In this document: in pieces, positions 5,406 to 5,755 of the stretch
How the letters are laid out: each line of letters opens with the position of its first letter
Position numbering within the stretch: the first letter of the stretch is position 1
Assembly (NCBI GenBank): GCA_947177715.1
Contig: CAMWVM010000114.1
Span: forward strand, 1-5,755
Direction of reading: 5' to 3'
DNA: 5,755 nucleotides
DNA from: an uncultured Ruminococcus sp.
GTDB taxonomy: Bacteria; Bacillota; Clostridia; Oscillospirales; Ruminococcaceae
Position numbers and translations under genes: made by a program
The notes under the pieces: model-generated
Database searches by the model: none
What the model saw: the letters and a program-made list of their open reading frames with translations, nothing else
Told to the model about the DNA's origin: nothing

Positions 5406-5755
5406 TTTAAGAGTAAACGTTGCCGGAGTGGAATTTAAAAATCCTGTTATTCCTGCAAGCGGAGCTTTTGGTTATGGACGTGAATATGAAAAATTCTATC
5501 CTCTATCAAAGTTAGGCGGAATTGCAATCAAGGGTACTACTCTTGAACCAAGACAAGGAAACCCCGGACCGAGAGTTGCAGAAACACCAAGCGGAATGCT
5601 TAATTCTGTAGGTCTTCAAAATGGAGGACTTAAAAAGTTTTTGGAATATGAGTTACCAAATCTTCTTGAAAAGGATACTCGCATAGTAGCTAACATTGCT
5701 GGAGCTACTGCGGAAGAATGCGGCGAATTAGCAAAGGCTTTGGACAGTACTGCTG
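5398..5755 (+). CDS. pyrD: Dihydroorotate dehydrogenase B catalytic subunit PyrD (3' end outside window)
   Basis: PyrD is the FMN-containing catalytic subunit of class 1B dihydroorotate dehydrogenase, which oxidises dihydroorotate to orotate in the cytoplasm with PyrK as electron-transfer partner. Only the first 119 residues of about 300-310 are present. They include [13 protein letters not shown] (15-27), the FMN-contacting Lys45 in [21 protein letters not shown] (begins at 44), and the orotate-binding stretch MLNSVGLQN (67-75). IVANIAGAT (96-104) begins the next barrel strand. The motif usually read as QNPG in homologues I know is QNGG here (74-77). The catalytic Cys loop lies beyond the window. 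The ATG overlaps the last 8 bases of pyrK and has its own strong ribosome binding site inside pyrK. The pairing with pyrK, more than the fragment alone, fixes it as class 1B rather than class 1A or class 2. pyrE would be a natural next gene, but that cannot be seen. Confidence 0.96.
   Translation, partial: MADLRVNVAGVEFKNPVIPASGAFGYGREYEKFYPLSKLGGIAIKGTTLEPRQGNPGPRVAETPSGMLNSVGLQNGGLKKFLEYELPNLLEKDTRIVANIAGATAEECGELAKALDSTA

Noticed and set aside
75..5755. A previously undescribed defence, mobile or biosynthetic system
   Set aside because: Every gene is a recognised metabolic enzyme with intact motifs, gaps are all under 65 bases, and no unexplained coding capacity remains.

Overview
The window is an ordinary housekeeping stretch from a low-GC bacterium, with sequencing-adapter sequence at its left end. 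Every gene lies on the + strand. The moderately AT-rich composition, strong AAAGGAG-type ribosome binding sites, a PyrK-dependent (class 1B) dihydroorotate dehydrogenase, a roughly 310-residue type 2 OMP decarboxylase and a ROK-family glucokinase together suggest an anaerobic Firmicute. A gut clostridium of the Ruminococcaceae/Oscillospiraceae kind is my best guess; this is inferred from protein character, not from a search.

Layout. Positions 1-74 are not genomic. They read as an Illumina P7 primer, an i7 index and the Nextera read-2 transposon end, with scattered mismatches and a short T-rich run outside. The real insert begins at about 75, inside a ROK-family sugar kinase whose first third is missing; it ends at 611. 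After a 47-base gap comes ilvD (dihydroxy-acid dehydratase, 659-2335). It is followed closely by pyrC (dihydroorotase, 2349-3617) and pyrF (OMP decarboxylase, 3636-4568). A GC-rich hairpin with a T-rich tail (4580-4607) lies just past pyrF. Then come pyrK (DHOD electron-transfer subunit, 4632-5405) and pyrD (DHOD catalytic subunit, from 5398, cut by the window end), which overlap by 8 bases.

How the genes work together. PyrC makes dihydroorotate from carbamoyl-aspartate. PyrD and PyrK form the NAD-linked dehydrogenase that oxidises dihydroorotate to orotate. PyrF decarboxylates OMP to UMP. The remaining de novo pyrimidine genes (carA, carB, pyrB, pyrE) are not in the window. IlvD belongs to branched-chain amino acid synthesis, so its tight placement ahead of pyrC (13-base gap) joins two biosynthetic routes in one probable transcript. 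The hairpin between pyrF and pyrK may divide the cluster or damp expression of pyrKD.

I found no mobile element, CRISPR array, RNA gene, toxin, defence gene or other novel system. The longest stretch without a gene is the 74-base adapter end. The points most worth a second look are the adapter contamination and the loss it causes in the first gene, the pyrF/pyrK hairpin, a perfect inverted repeat in the first codons of pyrK, and start-site choices for pyrF (ATG, not an upstream GTG) and pyrK (TTG).
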